From contig NZ_AFWV01000004.1 in assembly GCF_000223985.1 (NCBI RefSeq), positions 310,001 through 374,000 on the forward strand: a stretch of 64,000 bases of DNA, in the 5' to 3' direction. Both the position numbers and the translations under genes were made by a program. Shown one piece after another: positions 61,054 through 64,000 of the stretch. The stretch's first letter is position 1. Each line of letters opens with the position of its first letter. The DNA comes from Thiocapsa marina 5811 (GTDB taxonomy: Bacteria; Pseudomonadota; Gammaproteobacteria; Chromatiales; Chromatiaceae). The notes beneath the pieces are model-generated. The model saw only the letters and a program-made list of their open reading frames with translations. It made no database searches and had not been told where the DNA came from.

Positions 61054-63714
61054 ATGCAGACAGACTACGACCCGCAGGCCGTCGAGGCCGCGGCCCAGCG
61101 CTATTGGGAAGACAACCAGTCCTTCAAGGCCGTCGAGGACCGCTCGCGGGAGAAGTTCTACTGTCTCTCGATGTTCCCCTATCCCTCGGGGCGTCTGCAC
61201 ATGGGTCATGTGCGCAACTACACCATCGGCGACGTGATCGCGCGTCATCAGCGCATGCTCGGCAAGAACGTGCTCCAGCCGATGGGGTGGGACGCCTTCG
61301 GTCTGCCCGCCGAGAACGCGGCCATCCAGAAGGGCATCCCGCCCTCGGAATGGACCAAATCGAACATCGATTACATGCGTACCCAGCTCAAGCAGCTCGG
61401 TTTCGGGTACGACTGGGATCGGGAGCTTGCGACCTGCAATCCGGAGTATTACCGCTGGGAGCAGTGGCTCTTCACGCGCCTGATGGAGAAGGGGCTGGTC
61501 TATCGCTCGCAGGCGACGGTCAACTGGGATCCGATCGACCAGACGGTGCTCGCCAACGAGCAGGTCATCGACGGCAAGGGATGGCGCTCGGGCGCGCCGG
61601 TAGAGAAGCGCGAGATCCAGCAATGGTTCGTGCGCATCACCGATTATGCCCAGGAGCTGCTGGACGCGCTCGACGGCCTGGACGGCTGGCCGGAGCAGGT
61701 CCGCACCATGCAGCGCAATTGGATCGGGCGCTCCGAGGGTGTCGAGATGCGCTTCGGGATCGAGGGCTCGGACGAGACGCTGGAGATCTACACGACCCGT
61801 CCGGATACGCTCATGGGCGTGACCTATGTGGCCGTTGCTGCCGAGCATCCGCTCGCGCGCCGTGCCGCCGAGGATCAGCCTGCACTCGCGGCCTTCATCG
61901 AGGAGTGCCGCAAGGGCGGGACCTCCGAGGCCGAGATCGAGACGATGGAGAAGAAGGGCCATCCGCTCGGCCTGAACGCACTGCATCCGGTCACCGGCGA
62001 GGCGGTGCCGATCTTCGCCGCCAACTTCGTGTTGATGGGCTACGGCACGGGTGCGGTGATGGCAGTCCCGGCGCACGACGAGCGCGATTTTCATTTCGCG
62101 CACAAATACGGCATTCCGATCCGGCCCGTGATCGTGCCCGAGGATTGGAAAGATCTCGCGCTGGAGATCACGTCCGCTGCCGGAACGCCCGCGGAAAGCC
62201 GCCCGGTCGTCGCGGTGCCCGGAGACGCGTCACGCGTCCCGCTGGACTGGTCGCAATGGGACGCGCGTTTCGAGCAAAAAGGCGTTCTCATCAACTCCGG
62301 CCCTTTCTCGACATTGACAAGTAGCGATGCCTTCGAATCCATCGCGACCTGGCTGACGAAGCACGATAAGGGCCGGAAGCGCGTGAACTTCAGGCTGCGC
62401 GACTGGGGTGTTTCGCGCCAACGCTACTGGGGCTGCCCCATCCCGGTGGTGAACGGCCCCGACGGCAGTCTGCGCCCCGAGACCGACCTGCCGGTGCGCC
62501 TGCCCGAGAACGTCGTGGTCGACGGTTCGGGCTCGCCGCTCAAAAAGATGCCGGCCTTCTCGGATCTTCCCGGCGGCGAGACCCGCGAGACCGACACCTT
62601 CGATACCTTCGTCGAATCGAGCTGGTACTACGCCCGCTACTGCTCGGCGGATTGCGACACCGCCATGCTCGACGAGCGTGCGCGCTACTGGCTCCCGGTC
62701 GATCAGTATGTCGGCGGGATCGAGCACGCCATCCTGCATCTGCTCTACGCGCGCTTCTTCCACAAGCTGATGCGCGACGAGGGTTTGATCGACTGCGACG
62801 AGCCCTTCGCCCGGCTCTTGACCCAAGGGATGGTGGTCGCCGAGACCTGGTACCGCGAGGACGCCGACGGGCGCAAGCAGTGGATCAATCCCGCCGAGGT
62901 CGAGACCGAGCGCGACGAGAAGGGCCGCTTGGTGCGCGCCTGGCTCGCGGCCGACGGCCTGCCGGTGACCTTCGGCGGCATCGAGAAGATGTCGAAGTCC
63001 AAGAACAACGGGGTCGACCCGCAGATCCTGACCGAGCGCTACGGTGCGGATACGGTGCGGCTCTACACCATGTTCACCTCCCCGCCCGAGCAGTCGCTCG
63101 AATGGAACGACGAGGGTGTCGAGGGCGCCTTCCGTTTCCTCAAGCGGCTGTGGTGGCTGGCGACGACCGAAGCGGAGACCATCCGCGGCGCAGGCGATCC
63201 GGCCGCGATCGATCTCGACGAGGCGACCGGCGAGGCCAGGCGCGAGATCCACGGCGTGCTCAAGAAGGCGCGCTTCGACTACGAGCGTCAGCAGTTCAAT
63301 ACCGTCGTCTCCGGTTGCATGACCCTGGTCAACGTGCTCTACAAGCTCGACCCGGACTCACCGGCACGCGGCACCGTTTTGCGCGAGGGTCTGGCGATCG
63401 TGCTGCGTCTTCTCGCACCGATCGCACCCCATGTCACCCATCATCTGTGGCGCGAGCTGGGGTTCGGGGAAGACATCCTGGGCTCGACCTGGCCCGAGGT
63501 CGACGCAGCGGCACTGGTGCAGTCGACGATCGACTACGTGGTCCAGGTCAACGGGAAGCTGCGCGACAGCGTGAAGGTCCCCGCCGACGCCGATCGCGCG
63601 ACCATCGAGGCGGCCGCGTTGGCGAGCGAGAACGCGCGTCGCTTTATCGGCGAGGCGACCGTACGCAAGGTCATCGTCGTCCCGAACAAGCTTGTCAACA
63701 TCGTCGCCAACTGA
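61054..63714 (+). CDS. leuS: leucyl-tRNA synthetase
   Basis: An 886-residue class I synthetase that charges tRNA-Leu. Visible: HIGH-type motif [17 protein letters not shown] near 45, the CP1 editing domain with [20 protein letters not shown] near 245, [22 protein letters not shown], and the KMSKS motif [13 protein letters not shown] near 647. The C-terminal tRNA-binding domain ends [14 protein letters not shown] 61054 gives the normal N-terminus ([18 protein letters not shown]); the frame is open from 60865. It is followed by lptE with a TGATG overlap. Confidence 0.98.
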   Translation: MQTDYDPQAVEAAAQRYWEDNQSFKAVEDRSREKFYCLSMFPYPSGRLHMGHVRNYTIGDVIARHQRMLGKNVLQPMGWDAFGLPAENAAIQKGIPPSEWTKSNIDYMRTQLKQLGFGYDWDRELATCNPEYYRWEQWLFTRLMEKGLVYRSQATVNWDPIDQTVLANEQVIDGKGWRSGAPVEKREIQQWFVRITDYAQELLDALDGLDGWPEQVRTMQRNWIGRSEGVEMRFGIEGSDETLEIYTTRPDTLMGVTYVAVAAEHPLARRAAEDQPALAAFIEECRKGGTSEAEIETMEKKGHPLGLNALHPVTGEAVPIFAANFVLMGYGTGAVMAVPAHDERDFHFAHKYGIPIRPVIVPEDWKDLALEITSAAGTPAESRPVVAVPGDASRVPLDWSQWDARFEQKGVLINSGPFSTLTSSDAFESIATWLTKHDKGRKRVNFRLRDWGVSRQRYWGCPIPVVNGPDGSLRPETDLPVRLPENVVVDGSGSPLKKMPAFSDLPGGETRETDTFDTFVESSWYYARYCSADCDTAMLDERARYWLPVDQYVGGIEHAILHLLYARFFHKLMRDEGLIDCDEPFARLLTQGMVVAETWYREDADGRKQWINPAEVETERDEKGRLVRAWLAADGLPVTFGGIEKMSKSKNNGVDPQILTERYGADTVRLYTMFTSPPEQSLEWNDEGVEGAFRFLKRLWWLATTEAETIRGAGDPAAIDLDEATGEARREIHGVLKKARFDYERQQFNTVVSGCMTLVNVLYKLDPDSPARGTVLREGLAIVLRLLAPIAPHVTHHLWRELGFGEDILGSTWPEVDAAALVQSTIDYVVQVNGKLRDSVKVPADADRATIEAAALASENARRFIGEATVRKVIVVPNKLVNIVAN

Positions 63715-64000
63715 TGTCGAAGCCCGGCCAGCAGCTTGATCTTCAGACCGACCCCCGGCGCGATTTTCAGGCCGAGATGTCTCTGCGTGCCCCGGCTCTC
63801 GCACGGCAAGCGTCTGCATCGCGAGTCCGGCTCCTGGCGTCGGCGCGGTTCGCCCGTCTCTTGGTCCTGGGTCTGGTGTGTCTTGCCCAGCTCGGCTGCG
63901 GCTTTCATTTGCGGGGTGTCGTGGAGATCCCGACCGAGCTGAATCCGCTCTACATCCAGGCCGCCGGCAACTCGCCCGTACGCGAAGCCCTCGTCGACCA
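63714..64000 (+). CDS. lptE: LptE, LPS-assembly lipoprotein, 3' end beyond window
   Basis: The ATG at 63714 overlaps the leuS stop as TGATG and the frame is open to the window edge (95 full codons). A lipobox LAQLGC lies at residues 57-62 after a hydrophobic run (LLVLGLVCLAQLGC), followed by GFHLRGVVEIPTELNPLYIQ, the LptE signature. LptE plugs the LptD outer-membrane channel. An in-frame ATG at 63777 would give a more normal leader length before the cysteine. leuS-lptE is the standard gammaproteobacterial order. Confidence 0.9.
   Translation, partial: MSKPGQQLDLQTDPRRDFQAEMSLRAPALARQASASRVRLLASARFARLLVLGLVCLAQLGCGFHLRGVVEIPTELNPLYIQAAGNSPVREALVD

Noticed and set aside
1-64000. tRNA, rRNA, transposase or integrase genes
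   Set aside because: I looked for cloverleaf-like and 16S/23S/5S segments and for DDE or tyrosine recombinase motifs and found none that I could support.

Overview
The window looks like a chromosome segment of a high-GC gammaproteobacterium. The gene order hslV-hslU-DUF971-ubiE-ubiJ-ubiB, the split glycine decarboxylase (gcvPA/gcvPB) behind a tandem glycine riboswitch, and leuS followed by lptE all fit this class. A purple sulfur bacterium (Chromatiaceae type) is my best guess, but that is an inference without a database search. I see no rRNA, tRNA, CRISPR array, transposase or integrase.

Region 1 (1-18864) is a divergent hybrid polyketide/non-ribosomal peptide locus. Leftward run a degenerate-KS/AT/DH megaprotein, a free acyl carrier protein, a GT-B glycosyltransferase and a ChbG/HpnK-type deacetylase cut by the window edge. 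Rightward run an AT-ACP-KS-AT-DH*-ACP polyketide synthase, a TubC-C-A-PCP-TE peptide synthetase, an O-methyltransferase-like protein, an Sfp-type phosphopantetheinyl transferase and a small SAM-dependent methyltransferase-like protein. The first four rightward genes overlap one another. The inferred product is an acyl chain extended with malonate, joined to an amino acid (binding-pocket code close to aspartate), released by the thioesterase, and possibly methylated and sugar-decorated. I do not recognise the pathway as a known one.

Region 2 (19081-38255) is a surface-polysaccharide locus. Leftward genes encode an FG-GAP/UnbV secreted protein, a sulfotransferase, a GT2-methyltransferase fusion, a GT-A-like protein and a 1514-residue protein with a PIG-L-like domain, GT2, coiled coil, ten 38-residue repeats and GT4. 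Rightward genes encode a GT2-WbsX fusion, two GT4 enzymes, a GT2 that has lost its catalytic motifs, and a Wzm/Wzt-type exporter whose ATPase carries an unusual C-terminal DUF29 domain.

Region 3 (38252-44238) is housekeeping on the minus strand: ubiB, ubiJ, ubiE, a DUF971 gene, hslU and hslV. Region 4 (44722-52587) is a second sugar locus: a tandem GT4 protein, an FdtB-like aminotransferase, a membrane GT2, a fused FdtC-FdtA-like enzyme, GtrA and a large membrane protein.

Region 5 (52705-64000) holds dgkA and a glycine cleavage operon in which tpx sits between gcvPA and gcvPB, led by the riboswitch. It then holds a secreted SCP2-like protein, a zinc-ribbon protein, leuS and the start of lptE. 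At least three families of short palindromic repeats lie between genes. One family supplies the stop codons of hslU and gcvH, and one copy of another lies in frame inside the polyketide synthase.
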